A stretch of 64,000 nt of DNA from Variovorax davisae (GCF_030316845.1 NZ_JASZYS010000004.1:248001-312000), one strand, 5' to 3'. Positions 19,704 to 27,959 are shown, counted from the first letter of the stretch. Notes: generated by a model not told the origin, from the letters alone. A program made the numbers and translations.

Positions 19704-20039
19704 ATGCGCATCGTCAACGACAGCGAGCACTGCCGCCGCTGGTGGGTTGGCTCCCGGGCCGGCGACGCCGTCCAGCAGGCGCTCGACGCCAACGCCGACG
19801 GCACCATCACGATCGCCGATCTCGTCACCTGGGCCGGCTATCTCTTCCATCTCCCCGCCTACACGGGAATGATCATCGTCGACAGCTTTCCGCTGGTGGC
19901 GCAGTTCTTCGCCGTCGACTGCAGGACCGGGTTCGGCTGGGGCGGCACGCTTTTCAGCGTCGTCGCCTGGGCCCTGCTGGTCACCAGCGTCGCGACGCCG
20001 TCGAAGTCCGCCCCCGCCAAGACCCGGAACCAGCCCTGA
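19704..20039 (+). CDS. Small membrane protein with an EF-hand loop
   Basis: A 111-residue protein of unknown function. Residues 28-39 (DANADGTITIAD) match a 12-residue EF-hand calcium loop: Asp1, Asn3, Asp5, Gly6, Ile8 and Asp12. The segments GYLFHLPAYTGMIIV (about 45-59) and FSVVAWALLVTSV (about 84-96) are hydrophobic and likely membrane-embedded. A GGAGAG element 7 bases before the ATG supports the start. It is divergent from the methyltransferase (128 bp). A calcium-sensing role is an inference from the loop only. Confidence 0.6.
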   Translation: MRIVNDSEHCRRWWVGSRAGDAVQQALDANADGTITIADLVTWAGYLFHLPAYTGMIIVDSFPLVAQFFAVDCRTGFGWGGTLFSVVAWALLVTSVATPSKSAPAKTRNQP

Positions 20040-20109
20040 AGGGTGCTGCTTTTGGAGGCATCGTGTCGCAGGCCCCGCCAGGCAACGATCTCGACCGAAG
20101 TCCCCGCGG

Positions 20110-20131
20110 TTGTCCCCAGCATTGTCCCCAG
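20110..20131. repeat. Short tandem repeat of TTGTCCCCAG
   Basis: Two identical 10-bp copies with a 2-bp spacer give a 12-bp period, inside the 194-bp gap after the EF-hand gene. It could be a protein-binding site; nothing else recognisable lies in this gap. Confidence 0.4.
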
Positions 20132-20233
20132 GAATAAGGGAAAACCCGGGACTGGCCGATGCGCCATCGCGGCCCGGCCGGACGGCTTATTGGCGGTGCA
20201 GGGGCCTGGAGACAGAATCCATGGATGGAGTCG

Positions 20234-20425
20234 ATGAGCGATGAAGAACTCGCCGCCGCCGCGTATGTGCAGCGAAAGCGGGCGGAGCTTGGCGATCCGG
20301 ATGCCTTGAAGGAGGCGTATCGCCTGGAAGCCGAGTTGCGAACACGGCTCGGGTCGACGCCGTCGGGCCTCGGGCCGCTCGAGCCGGAACTCCGGCCGGC
20401 TCGGCCCTGGTGGCGTGTCTGGTAG
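20234..20425 (+). CDS. Hypothetical small charged protein
   Basis: A 63-residue protein, acidic and helical at the N terminus (SDEELAAAAYVQRKRAELGDPDALKEAY), then Pro-rich with a Trp-Trp-containing C terminus. No family recognised. Two in-frame ATGs (20225 and 20234) are possible; GGAG precedes the second at short spacing. Codon use (GC-rich third positions) is compatible with a real gene, but support is limited. Confidence 0.45.
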   Translation: MSDEELAAAAYVQRKRAELGDPDALKEAYRLEAELRTRLGSTPSGLGPLEPELRPARPWWRVW

Positions 20426-20510
20426 GCGGCTTGCACTCTTCGTGTGCCTTGGCAATTCGCCCGGCTGGCGGCAGACTGGGCTTCCCTCTATTCCATCCAG
20501 GAGTGGCACG

Positions 20511-20867
20511 ATGAACCCAGTCCTTCGTTCAACCGTGGGTGCGTTGCTGGCTGGCGGCGCGATGCTTGGCGCGCTGTCCGCGCAGGCCCAGTCCAACGCG
20601 CCCAACTGCGAGGACCCCCGCGTCGACCGGACCGCCTGCTACCGCGAGAAGGCGGCGGCCCAGGAAGCGAAGCGCCAAGGCCAGCTGAACAGCCCTGGCG
20701 GCTACGATCAGAACGCGCTCGCACGCTGCAAGCGGCAGCCCGCCAGCGCCCGCGAGGCTTGCGAGAAGCGCGTGCTCGGCACCGGCAACACCACGGTCAG
20801 CGGCAGCGTGCAGGGCGGCGGCAAGCTTCGCCGCACCGAAGTGCCGGTGCCGGCGCCGAAGAACTGA
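20511..20867 (+). CDS. Hypothetical secreted protein
   Basis: A 118-residue precursor with a clear signal peptide (residues 1-27, ending AQA), followed by a basic, cysteine-containing mature part. Cys residues occur in NCEDPRVDRTACYREK, ARCKRQP and REACEKR, so one or two disulphides are likely. CCAGGAG lies 7 bases before the ATG at 20511. No catalytic motif. Proteins of this shape (small, signal peptide, paired Cys, Gly/Lys tail) are common in Comamonadaceae without known function. Confidence 0.7.
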   Translation: MNPVLRSTVGALLAGGAMLGALSAQAQSNAPNCEDPRVDRTACYREKAAAQEAKRQGQLNSPGGYDQNALARCKRQPASAREACEKRVLGTGNTTVSGSVQGGGKLRRTEVPVPAPKN

Positions 20868-20921
20868 GCTTTCCGTGCGTGGTTCGCGGACCGTCGGGGT
20901 CATGCTTGTACCGGAGCCGCG

Positions 20922-21335
20922 ATGTTCTCGCATGTCTTCGTGAGCGTGAGCGACTTCGAGCGCGCGCTGGCCTTCTACCGGCCGCTCATGGAGAGCCTCG
21001 GTGTCGCGCTGCGCTTCTGCGAGCGCGACCGGCCCTGGGCCGGCTGGCACGCCGCCGGTGGCGTGCGACCCTTCTTCGTGATCTGCAAGCCGCATGACGG
21101 CCGAGCGCATGCGCCCGGCAATGGCCAGATGGTGGGCTTCGCCGCCGCCGACCGGGCGATGGTGCGCGCCGCCCACGCCGTCGCCCTCGCGCATGGCGGC
21201 CGTTGCGAAGGCCTGCCCGGCTTGCGGCCCGAGTACCACCCCCATTACTACGGCGCCTACTTCCGCGATCCCGACGGCAACAAGTTCTGCGTCGCCTGCC
21301 ACGACCCCGAGCCCGGGGCCCCCGGCAGCGCCTGA
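20922..21335 (+). CDS. VOC-family (glyoxalase-like) protein
   Basis: A 137-residue vicinal-oxygen-chelate domain protein. The N-terminal half has FSHVFVSVSDFERALAFYRPLMESLG, the usual beta-alpha-beta start with a metal-ligand His4. The second half ends YGAYFRDPDGNKFCVACHD, the typical strand with DPDGN. Metal ligands His4, His in YHPHYYGAYF and Glu/His positions are plausible but not certain. The substrate cannot be predicted; the superfamily includes glyoxalases, dioxygenases and drug-binding proteins. It converges on the membrane protein at 21341. Confidence 0.85.
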   Translation: MFSHVFVSVSDFERALAFYRPLMESLGVALRFCERDRPWAGWHAAGGVRPFFVICKPHDGRAHAPGNGQMVGFAAADRAMVRAAHAVALAHGGRCEGLPGLRPEYHPHYYGAYFRDPDGNKFCVACHDPEPGAPGSA

Positions 21336-21340
21336 TCGCC

Positions 21341-21802
21341 TCAGTGCAGCGTCGACCAGCCGAAGAAGCCGAGCAGCACCACGGCGGCGAAGAGGTCGGA
21401 GACCATCGCGAGGTTTTCCTTGGGATTGCGGTGCCGCTGCAGGGCGTGGTTGACGCCGGCCAGGCCATAGAAGAGGCCGCCCACCAGCGCCGCCGGAACG
21501 ACCCAGCCGGCGAAGAACAGGCTCAGCGTGCCGACCACGCCGATCGCGAGGTTGCCGAAGCCCAGTTCGCGCACCAGCAGCAGCGCGTCGTCGCCCTTGA
21601 TGCCGAGGATGGTCTCGGCCGTGTAGCGCGGCTGCAGGATCTGGCGGATGCCGGCCAGCAGCAGCCGCAGTCCGACGGCCCAGAACACGTACCACTTGCC
21701 GATCAGCATCAGGCCGAAGGGCGCGTGTCCGGCGCTGGCCTCGATCGCGATCGAGAGCAGCGGAAACACCAGCATCAGGCCCGCGACGACGAAGAAGTAC
21801 AT
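21341..21802 (-). CDS. Integral membrane protein (DUF6790-like)
   Basis: A 153-residue protein with about four hydrophobic segments: residues 2-22, 36-54, 84-110 and 134-150. A polar loop, RYTAETILGIKGDDALLLVRELGFGNLAIG, is conserved-looking and resembles small membrane proteins of the DUF6790 group, although I am recalling that family rather than matching it. No catalytic residues are apparent. It starts 7 bp after the greB stop and is probably cotranscribed with greB. Confidence 0.7.
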   Translation of the reverse strand: MYFFVVAGLMLVFPLLSIAIEASAGHAPFGLMLIGKWYVFWAVGLRLLLAGIRQILQPRYTAETILGIKGDDALLLVRELGFGNLAIGVVGTLSLFFAGWVVPAALVGGLFYGLAGVNHALQRHRNPKENLAMVSDLFAAVVLLGFFGWSTLH

Positions 21803-21809
21803 GGGCGCC

Positions 21810-22388
21810 TCAGAGCGAATCCGCGTCGGCTGCAGGCGCCGGATAGCGCACGGCCAGCACCTCGACCTCGTGCACTCCGCCGGGGGTCGCGAGCTTGACC
21901 ACGTCGCCTTCCCGGGCCTTGAGCAGCGCCCGCGCGATCGGCGAGATCCAGCTGACCTGGGCCTCGGCGCTGTTCGCTTCGTCGATGCCCAGGATGGTCA
22001 CCTCGCGCTCGTCGCCGCTTTCGTCGGCGTAGCGCACGGTGGCGCCGAAGAACACCTGGTCGCGGCCATGGTGCACCGAGGGATCGGTGACTTCGGCCGC
22101 TTCGAGCCGCTTGGTGAGAAAGCGGATCCGGCGATCGATCTCGCGCAACCGCTTCTTGCCGTAGAGGTAGTCGCCGTTCTCCGAGCGGTCGCCGTTCTTG
22201 GCCGCCCAGTGCACGGCCTCGACCACCTTCGGCCGCTCGTTGTCCATGAGGTCGAGCAGTTCGGTGCGCAGGCGCGCATAGCCGGCCGGCGTCATGTAGT
22301 TCTTGCCGCCCGCGGGCAACGGCGGCAGTGCGGCGCCGCCGTCATCCTCGTCGTCGGTGTCGCTCTCCTTCGTGAATGCCTTGCTCAT
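21810..22388 (-). CDS. greB: Transcription elongation factor GreB
   Basis: Stimulates RNA cleavage by backtracked RNA polymerase through its secondary channel. The 192-residue protein has an acidic N-terminal extension (residues 5-20), then the coiled-coil finger with NYMTPAGYARLRTELLDLMDNERP and the acidic tip sequence NGDRSENGDYLYGKKRLREIDRRIRFL. The C-terminal FKBP-like domain includes GREGDVVKL-type sequence. The tip with Asp/Glu and the basic patch favour GreB over GreA. The N-terminal extension is longer than in E. coli. Confidence 0.95.
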   Translation of the reverse strand: MSKAFTKESDTDDEDDGGAALPPLPAGGKNYMTPAGYARLRTELLDLMDNERPKVVEAVHWAAKNGDRSENGDYLYGKKRLREIDRRIRFLTKRLEAAEVTDPSVHHGRDQVFFGATVRYADESGDEREVTILGIDEANSAEAQVSWISPIARALLKAREGDVVKLATPGGVHEVEVLAVRYPAPAADADSL

Positions 22389-22526
22389 GGGCCGAAGGTT
22401 GTATCACAGCCAAAAATGCAACTCGCGCACCGATGCGCTCCCGCAGCGTCGAGCGCGGGCGCAGCGTCAGGATGCCAATGGATACAAAAGATACCGGCGT
22501 CCGAGCCCATGGCGGGGTCGGGCAGC

Positions 22527-22742
22527 TCAACCGGTCTGGATCTGCGCTTCGGGCGGCGTGTCGAAGCTTTGCTGCTGGACTTGAACAGGGCCCGTCGCGA
22601 GGGCGGACGCCCGTTTGCCGAAGGCGCCGGGCACGATGCCCCGGACGAGGTGCCTCGGCAGGCGGTGCGTCTTCTGCAGCAACGCCAGGGCCTCGCTGCG
22701 CGCGGGCTCGGATGCCGGCAGGAACATTTGCAATGAGCTCAT
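22527..22742 (-). CDS. Hypothetical small protein
   Basis: A 71-residue protein with GAGG about 8 bases before its ATG. The N-terminal half is helical (EPARSEALALLQKTHRLPRHL) and the C terminus is Gln/Pro-rich. No family recognised. It lies between greB and the lipid-binding-protein gene on the same strand. Support comes from the ribosome-binding site and protein-like composition; it may be lineage-specific. Confidence 0.5.
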   Translation of the reverse strand: MSSLQMFLPASEPARSEALALLQKTHRLPRHLVRGIVPGAFGKRASALATGPVQVQQQSFDTPPEAQIQTG

Positions 22743-22894
22743 CGTGATCGCCTCATCGAGCGCCAGGATTCGGATCCGGCCCCTGGCTTGGCCGAGGGCG
22801 GATTATGGGCGCCTCGGGCGCGGCCGTCACAGGGCGTCCACCCCGGCGGTAGTGTTGATGGATGCCGGCCGTTACAGATGGGGCGGCGGGCCCG

Positions 22895-23476
22895 CTACCG
22901 GGGTGCCGGCAGTGCGCCCGCGGCGGCGTCGCGGCGCACGATCTCTTTCACCAGGGCGTTGAACTGCCGCGCCATCACCCGGCGCAGAACCGCCTTCCCG
23001 ACCACCGGCGGCAGCGGGAAGTCGGGCTCCACCCGGCCGGCGTAGGAGAGCCGCACCTCGCCGGTGGCGAGCACTTCCAGCGCGTAACGGCCTTCCATCT
23101 GCCGCAGATTGCCGCTCACCGCGCGGGCGACGATGTGCTGCTGCCGCGGCGACTCGACGACCTCAAGCCGGACGGTGACCGGCTGCTGGAAGAACAGGAA
23201 CCCGAAGTGGCCGGCCTGGTCGACCAGCAGCCGGTCGCCGTCGCGCCGCACCACCCGCGAACTCTGCATGTCCGGGATGAACTCGGCGAGGTGGTCGTAG
23301 TCGGAGATCACGCTCCAGGCCGTGCGCGGGTCGACCTGCATGTCGGCGAAGGCGGTGACCACGACCCCCTCGCCTTGGCTGGTGGTGTCGATGCTCACCT
23401 GCTGCGCCGCGGCCGCGATCCAGGTGCACTGCGCACAGCCGAGCGCGAGGAGGGCGACGGCGGCACGCCGGTTCAT
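22895..23476 (-). CDS. Periplasmic SRPBCC (START-like) lipid-binding protein
   Basis: A 193-residue precursor with a signal peptide (residues 1-24, ending AAAAQQ). The mature part is a START/polyketide-cyclase fold: DPRTAWSVISDYDHLAEFIPDMQSS is the characteristic N-terminal segment, and the C-terminal helix VGKAVLRRVMARQFNALVKEIV closes the cavity. Such proteins bind hydrophobic ligands such as quinones or polyketides. It overlaps the preceding YceI-lipoprotein gene by 4 bp (ATGA) and ends the cytochrome b561 operon. A role with isoprenoid-quinone handling is inferred from the YceI neighbours. Confidence 0.85.
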   Translation of the reverse strand: MNRRAAVALLALGCAQCTWIAAAAQQVSIDTTSQGEGVVVTAFADMQVDPRTAWSVISDYDHLAEFIPDMQSSRVVRRDGDRLLVDQAGHFGFLFFQQPVTVRLEVVESPRQQHIVARAVSGNLRQMEGRYALEVLATGEVRLSYAGRVEPDFPLPPVVGKAVLRRVMARQFNALVKEIVRRDAAAGALPAPR

Positions 23477-24189
23477 GGTGAGGGCGCGGTCGCCCGGACG
23501 CTGAAGCGCAGGCTCAGCCGATCCTGCACCTGGATGGCGCCGCCCAGGATCGAGAAGGGCGCGATGCCGAAATCGGACTGGTTGAATTCCAGCGTGCCGG
23601 CGACGCTCGTCTCGCCGGGGCGGCTGGCGAGCGGGGCCGGCACGGTGAAGCCGCGGCGCACCCCGTGCAGCGTGATCGCGACGGCCAGCGGCGCGTCCGG
23701 CGCGGGCTGGTCGACGCGGATGATCGCGAACGGGAAGCGCTGCACCTCGAGCACCTTGTCGAGCATGTTGGCGCGGGTGCCGGCGATGTCGGACGCGCTG
23801 GGCTGGGTGTCCAGGCCCGCCTCGGCCCGCAGCGCCGGCTCGTCGACCGTGAGTTCGGCCAGGGGGATGAAGAGGTCGGCACGGCCCTCGCGCGGCGCGA
23901 CGTAGCCCTGCACGGCGCGGCTGGCGACGATGTGGTCGTGGCCCAGGTGGGCCAGCGATCCGCCGCGGCGCACGGTGATGGCGACCAGCGACCGCGCGCT
24001 GTCGATGCGCAGGACCCCCTCGGTGCGTGCGTAGGGGTCGCCCGGAAAGCCTTCGGGCACGGCGGCCTTCGCGGCCGCGGACGGCGGCGCGGTTTCGCGC
24101 ACCAGCGGCGCACAGGCCGCGACGGCCAGCGCAGTCGCCACCGCCACCGCGGCCAGCCGTGCGATGCCCGCGGTGCCCAGCGCGGCCAC
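23473..24189 (-). CDS. YceI-like lipoprotein
   Basis: A 238-residue precursor whose N-terminal helix ends in the lipobox AVAAC (Cys about residue 26), so it is anchored in a membrane on the periplasmic side. The mature domain follows the YceI barrel pattern: LRIDSARSLVAITVRRGG, LTVDEPALR, FAIIRVDQP and LEFNQSDFGIAPFSILGGAIQVQDRLSLRF. YceI proteins are lipocalin-like and bind polyprenoid chains. The start is GTG at 24189, one base after the stop of the second YceI gene. A histidine-containing HLGHDH near residue 83 is unusual and may bind metal. Confidence 0.82.
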   Translation of the reverse strand: MAALGTAGIARLAAVAVATALAVAACAPLVRETAPPSAAAKAAVPEGFPGDPYARTEGVLRIDSARSLVAITVRRGGSLAHLGHDHIVASRAVQGYVAPREGRADLFIPLAELTVDEPALRAEAGLDTQPSASDIAGTRANMLDKVLEVQRFPFAIIRVDQPAPDAPLAVAITLHGVRRGFTVPAPLASRPGETSVAGTLEFNQSDFGIAPFSILGGAIQVQDRLSLRFSVRATAPSP

Positions 24190-24190
24190 T

Positions 24191-24766
24191 TCAGCGGGCC
24201 TCGCGCAGCTGGACGTGGAACTTCACGCTCACGTCGGCACCGATGACGCTGGTGGCCGCCCATTCGCCGGTGCCGATGCCGAACAGGCTGCGCTTGACAC
24301 TGAACTCGCCGTCCAGCGTGGCGCCGCCGGCCGCCGCGGTCCACGCCAGCGGCACCTCGAGCGGCTGCGTCACGCCCTTGAGCGCGAGCGTGCCGCGGGC
24401 GATGAAGCGCCCGGGCGGCGAGCCAGCCGGCCCGCGGCGGATCTCGGTGGCATGGAACTCGGCCAGCGGATAGCGGGCGACGTCGAACCACTCGTCGCCG
24501 GCGATCGCCTTGTTGATGTCCGCGCTCGCCATGTCGGCGCTGGCGACCCGGATCGTGACGTCGAGCCGCCCGCCCGCCGGGCTGTCGCCGTCGAGCCCGA
24601 GCCGGACGTCGAAATCCTTGAAGACGCCTGGCGCCGGCGTGTTCTCGAACCGGGCGGCGAATTCGAGCCGGCTGCCGGCGGGCGCCATCTTCCAGTCGGC
24701 CGCCCGGGCGGGCTGGAGCGTGGCGAAGGCCAGCGCCAGGACGATCGGGCCGGCGAAAGGGTTCAT
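24191..24766 (-). CDS. YceI-family periplasmic protein
   Basis: A 191-residue secreted protein: a signal peptide (residues 1-23, ending ARA), then the YceI barrel. Recognisable elements are SRLEFAARFENTPAPGVFKDFDVRLGLDGD, SADINKAIAGDEWFDVARYPLAEFHATEI, and the C-terminal GEFSVKRSLFGIGTGEWAAT followed by VSVKFHVQL. Family members bind isoprenoids such as octaprenyl phosphate. The ATG overlaps the cytochrome b561 stop (ATGA). The pairing of cytochrome b561 with YceI recurs in proteobacteria and suggests a quinone-related periplasmic redox function. Confidence 0.92.
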   Translation of the reverse strand: MNPFAGPIVLALAFATLQPARAADWKMAPAGSRLEFAARFENTPAPGVFKDFDVRLGLDGDSPAGGRLDVTIRVASADMASADINKAIAGDEWFDVARYPLAEFHATEIRRGPAGSPPGRFIARGTLALKGVTQPLEVPLAWTAAAGGATLDGEFSVKRSLFGIGTGEWAATSVIGADVSVKFHVQLREAR

Positions 24767-25323
24767 GTGCGCGGGGTCCTGGCGGGCAGCATCCGGCTCA
24801 GCACGTCGTCGTGCTTCGCGAAGTGGTGGCGCAGCGCAGCGCCGACGTGCAGCACCAGCAGCGCGACGAGGGCGATGCCGAGCCCGAAATGCACCGCGGC
24901 GGCGAGATCGGCGGTCTGCCGGTCGGGCGCGACGATGGCCGGCAGCGGCAGCCGCCAGAAGATGCGGAACGGCACGCCGGCGGCGGCACTGACGATCCAG
25001 CCGCTCAGCGGCAGCGCCAGCATCAGGCCGTAGAGCAGCGCATGACTGGCATGCGCGGCCGTGCGTTCCCAGGCCGGCATGCCGGGCGGCAGCACCGGGG
25101 CGCGCGTCGCCAGGCGATTCAGCAGGCGCAGGACGACCAGCGCCAGGATCAGCATGCCGATCGATTTGTGCCAGACGAAGAGATCGAGCTTGGTGGGCGA
25201 CAGCCGCCAGCTGGCCGCCAGCCAGCCGAGCACGAACTGCAGCAGGATCAGCGCGGCGACGCCCCAATGGAAGAACTTGGCCGCAGCGCTCCAGGCCAGG
25301 ACGGGGGAGCTTGGTCGCGCCAT
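24763..25323 (-). CDS. Cytochrome b561
   Basis: A 186-residue di-haem b-type membrane cytochrome that exchanges electrons with quinones. Four transmembrane helices are visible (about residues 14-34, 51-69, 88-112 and 139-163). Likely haem ligands are His19 in KFFHWGVAAL, His52 in FVWHKSIGM, and His residues in VHFGLGIALV and LLVLHVGAALRHH. It starts the four-gene leftward operon cytochrome b561, YceI, YceI lipoprotein and SRPBCC protein, in which every junction overlaps or nearly touches. Confidence 0.93.
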   Translation of the reverse strand: MARPSSPVLAWSAAAKFFHWGVAALILLQFVLGWLAASWRLSPTKLDLFVWHKSIGMLILALVVLRLLNRLATRAPVLPPGMPAWERTAAHASHALLYGLMLALPLSGWIVSAAAGVPFRIFWRLPLPAIVAPDRQTADLAAAVHFGLGIALVALLVLHVGAALRHHFAKHDDVLSRMLPARTPRT

Positions 25324-25375
25324 GCGTGCAACCCGTTGGCGGCGCTGGTCTGGCGGGGCGTCGGTGGCGCCGGCC

Positions 25376-27628
25376 TCAGGGCGCGGGCACCGTGCGGGCC
25401 GCCGCGAGCACCGACGGGGTGCGCCGCGCCGCCCGCAGCACGGCGTCGAGATGGGTGCGGTCGCGCACCGCGATCACGAAGCGCAGGTCGGTCGAATCCT
25501 GCGGCGTCTCGTCGGCCATCTCGACGTGCGTGATGTCGGCCTCGGCGTCGGCCAGGGTCGCTGCCACGCGCGCCAGCACGCCCTTGTCGTTGCGCACCGT
25601 GACCACCACGCCGGTCTCGAAGGTTCGCACCGGCTCGTCGGCCCATTCGACCGCGAAGAAGCGCTCGCTGTCCTTGTAGCGCAGCCGCTGGCCGACGCCG
25701 CATTCCTCGGTGTGGACCACCAGGCCTTCGCCGTGGCCCAGGTAGCCGACGATCGCATCGCCCGGGATCGGCCGGCAACAGAGCGCAAAACGCACCGAGG
25801 AGTTCTCGCTGCCGTCGAGCGTGACGGCGCCCTGCGACACACCCTCGTGCGCCGTGAAGCGCTCGCGGCTCAGCATCAGGGCATCGGGCTTCTCGCCGCG
25901 CTCGGCCAGGAGCGCCATCAGCCGCTTGGCGACGATGCTCGCGATGCGCTTGCCCAGGCCGATGTCGGTCAGCAGCTCGGAGCGGGTGCGGTTGCCGGTG
26001 AAGCGCAGCAGCTTCTCCCACAGCGCCTGGTGCTCGGTGTCGTCGTCCGGCAGCTTGCCCAGACCCTCGGCGCGCAGCGCCTGGGCCAGCAGCTTCTCGC
26101 CCAGGCCCTCGGATTCGGCATGTGCCAGCGTCTTCAGGTAGTGGCGGATCTTGGAGCGGGCGCGGCCGGTGCGCACGAAGCCCAGCCACGCCGGATTGGG
26201 GGTGGACACCGGCGCCGTGATGATCTCCACCACGTCGCCGTTCTTGAGCTCGGTGCGCAGCGGCACCTGGTCGCCGTTGATGCGGGCGGCCGAGGTGTGG
26301 TCGCCGATGTTGCTGTGGATCGCGTAGGCGAAGTCGACCACCGTGGCGCCGCGCGGCAGCGCCATGATCTGGCTCTTGGGCGTGAAGACGTAGACCGCGT
26401 CGGGGAACAGGTCGACCTTGACGTGGTCCCAGAACTCGGCGGCGTCGCGGGTCTCGTCCTGGATGTCGAGCAGCGACTGCAGCCACTTGGCGCCGAGCCG
26501 CTCACTGGTGGCCGTCGCCGGCTCCGCCGCCTTGTAGAGCCAGTGGGCGGCGACGCCCGACTCGGCCACCACGTGCATCGCCTCGGTGCGCAGCTGGAAC
26601 TCGACGTTGACGCCCGAAGGCCCCACCAGCGTGGTGTGCAGCGACTGGTAGCCGTTGAGCTTGGCGATCGCGATGTGGTCCTTGAACTTGCCCGGCAGCG
26701 GCTTGTACATCTGGTGCAGGATGCCCAGGCCGGTGTAGCAGGCGATCACGGTCGGCACGATCAGCCGGAAGCCGTAGATGTCGGTCACCTGGGCGAAGCT
26801 CAGGTGCTTTTCGTCCATCTTGCGGTAGATGGAATAGAGCGTCTTCTCGCGCCCGGCGATGCGCACGTTCATGCCGGCGGCCGCGAACGAGGTCTCGACC
26901 TCCTGCTGCACCTTCTGGATCAGGTCGCGGCGCCGCCCGCGGGCCTTCGCCACCGCCTTGGACAGGACGGCATAGCGCCAGGGCCGCAGGTGGCGGAACG
27001 ACAGGTCCTGCAGCTCGCGGTAGGTCTGGTTCAAGCCCAGCCGGTGGGCGATCGGAGCGTAGATCTCGAGCGTCTCGCGCGAGATGCGAGCCCATTTCTC
27101 GCGCGGCGCGTCGTCCAGCGTGCGCATGTTGTGGGTGCGGTCGGCCAGCTTCACCAGGATCACGCGGACGTCGCGCGCCATGGCGAGCAGCATCTTGCGG
27201 AAGGACTCGGCCTGGTTCTCCTCGCGGGTATTGAAGCGCAGCTTGTCCAGCTTGGTCAGGCCGTCGACCAGTTCGGCCACCGGGGCGCCGAAGCGCTCGA
27301 TCAGCTCGGACTTGGTGACGCCGCAGTCTTCGATCGCGTCGTGCAGCAGGGCCGCCATCAGCGCCTGGGCGTCCAGCTTCCATTCGGCGCATTGCGCCGC
27401 CACGGCGATCGGGTGGGTGATGTAGGGCTCGCCGCTGTTGCGCAGCTGCCCCAGGTGGGCCTCGTCGGCGAAGCGGTAGGCGCGGCGGACCAGGTCGATG
27501 TCCTCGGCGCCGAGATAGTCGAGGCGGTCGGTCAGGGCGGCGAAACTGGCGGCGGCCGCATTCAGCGCCGCGGGACTCGGCCGCAGGACAGGAGGTGCCC
27601 CGGTCAGGGGCTTGACGACCGCGCTCAT
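25376..27628 (-). CDS. spoT: Bifunctional (p)ppGpp synthetase/hydrolase SpoT
   Basis: Makes and degrades the alarmone (p)ppGpp in the stringent response. The 750-residue RelA/SpoT protein has an intact HD hydrolase domain with ALLHDAIED (His96, Asp97, Glu100, Asp101), so hydrolysis should work. The synthetase domain includes EKTLYSIYRKMDEKH and VTDIYGFRLIVP, followed by a TGS domain (VYVFTPKSQIMALPRGATVVDFAY) and a C-terminal ACT domain (about 670-750). The ATG at 27628 begins MSAVVKP. Unlike many relatives, an intrinsic terminator separates it from rpoZ. Confidence 0.96.
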   Translation of the reverse strand: MSAVVKPLTGAPPVLRPSPAALNAAAASFAALTDRLDYLGAEDIDLVRRAYRFADEAHLGQLRNSGEPYITHPIAVAAQCAEWKLDAQALMAALLHDAIEDCGVTKSELIERFGAPVAELVDGLTKLDKLRFNTREENQAESFRKMLLAMARDVRVILVKLADRTHNMRTLDDAPREKWARISRETLEIYAPIAHRLGLNQTYRELQDLSFRHLRPWRYAVLSKAVAKARGRRRDLIQKVQQEVETSFAAAGMNVRIAGREKTLYSIYRKMDEKHLSFAQVTDIYGFRLIVPTVIACYTGLGILHQMYKPLPGKFKDHIAIAKLNGYQSLHTTLVGPSGVNVEFQLRTEAMHVVAESGVAAHWLYKAAEPATATSERLGAKWLQSLLDIQDETRDAAEFWDHVKVDLFPDAVYVFTPKSQIMALPRGATVVDFAYAIHSNIGDHTSAARINGDQVPLRTELKNGDVVEIITAPVSTPNPAWLGFVRTGRARSKIRHYLKTLAHAESEGLGEKLLAQALRAEGLGKLPDDDTEHQALWEKLLRFTGNRTRSELLTDIGLGKRIASIVAKRLMALLAERGEKPDALMLSRERFTAHEGVSQGAVTLDGSENSSVRFALCCRPIPGDAIVGYLGHGEGLVVHTEECGVGQRLRYKDSERFFAVEWADEPVRTFETGVVVTVRNDKGVLARVAATLADAEADITHVEMADETPQDSTDLRFVIAVRDRTHLDAVLRAARRTPSVLAAARTVPAP

Positions 27629-27672
27629 GGGTACCACTTTAGCGTGGCCGCCGGATCGTCGCATTCAGCCAC

Positions 27673-27697
27673 AAAAAAAGCACCGCGTACGGTGCTT
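27673..27697 (-). terminator. Intrinsic terminator between rpoZ and spoT
   Basis: On the minus strand the stem AAGCACCG-TACG-CGGTGCTT is perfect (8 bp) and runs directly into a T-rich tract (27673-27679 read as T). It should end much of the gmk-rpoZ transcript before spoT. Confidence 0.85.
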
Positions 27698-27723
27698 CCT
27701 TGTTGCATGTGAGCATCAACTTC

Positions 27724-27927
27724 TCAGCCGGGGACCTTCTTGAGCATCTCGAGGCCGATCTTGCCTTCGGCGATTTCGCGCAGCGCGGTCACGGCCGGCT
27801 TGTTCTTGCTTTCGATCTTCGGGGCATGGCCCTGGCTCAGCATGCGCGCGCGGTAGGTGGCGGCCAGCACGAGCTGGAAACGGTTCGGGATGTGAACAAG
27901 GCAATCTTCGACGGTGATGCGGGCCAT
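27724..27927 (-). CDS. rpoZ: RNA polymerase omega subunit
   Basis: A 67-residue omega subunit, which helps RNA polymerase assembly and, in proteobacteria, forms part of a ppGpp-binding site. The sequence [28 protein letters not shown] is the canonical start, with [15 protein letters not shown] following. The gene lies between gmk (32-bp gap) and spoT, the standard order, linking the alarmone target with its synthetase. Confidence 0.97.
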   Translation of the reverse strand: MARITVEDCLVHIPNRFQLVLAATYRARMLSQGHAPKIESKNKPAVTALREIAEGKIGLEMLKKVPG

Positions 27928-27959
27928 GAGGATCTTTCGGTGCGGACTTTGGGGTCGTT

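Noticed and set aside
20040..20233. An integrase fragment suggested by an open minus-strand frame across the TTGTCCCCAG repeat.
   Set aside because: No recombinase catalytic residues (Arg...HxxR...Tyr) can be found in any frame.
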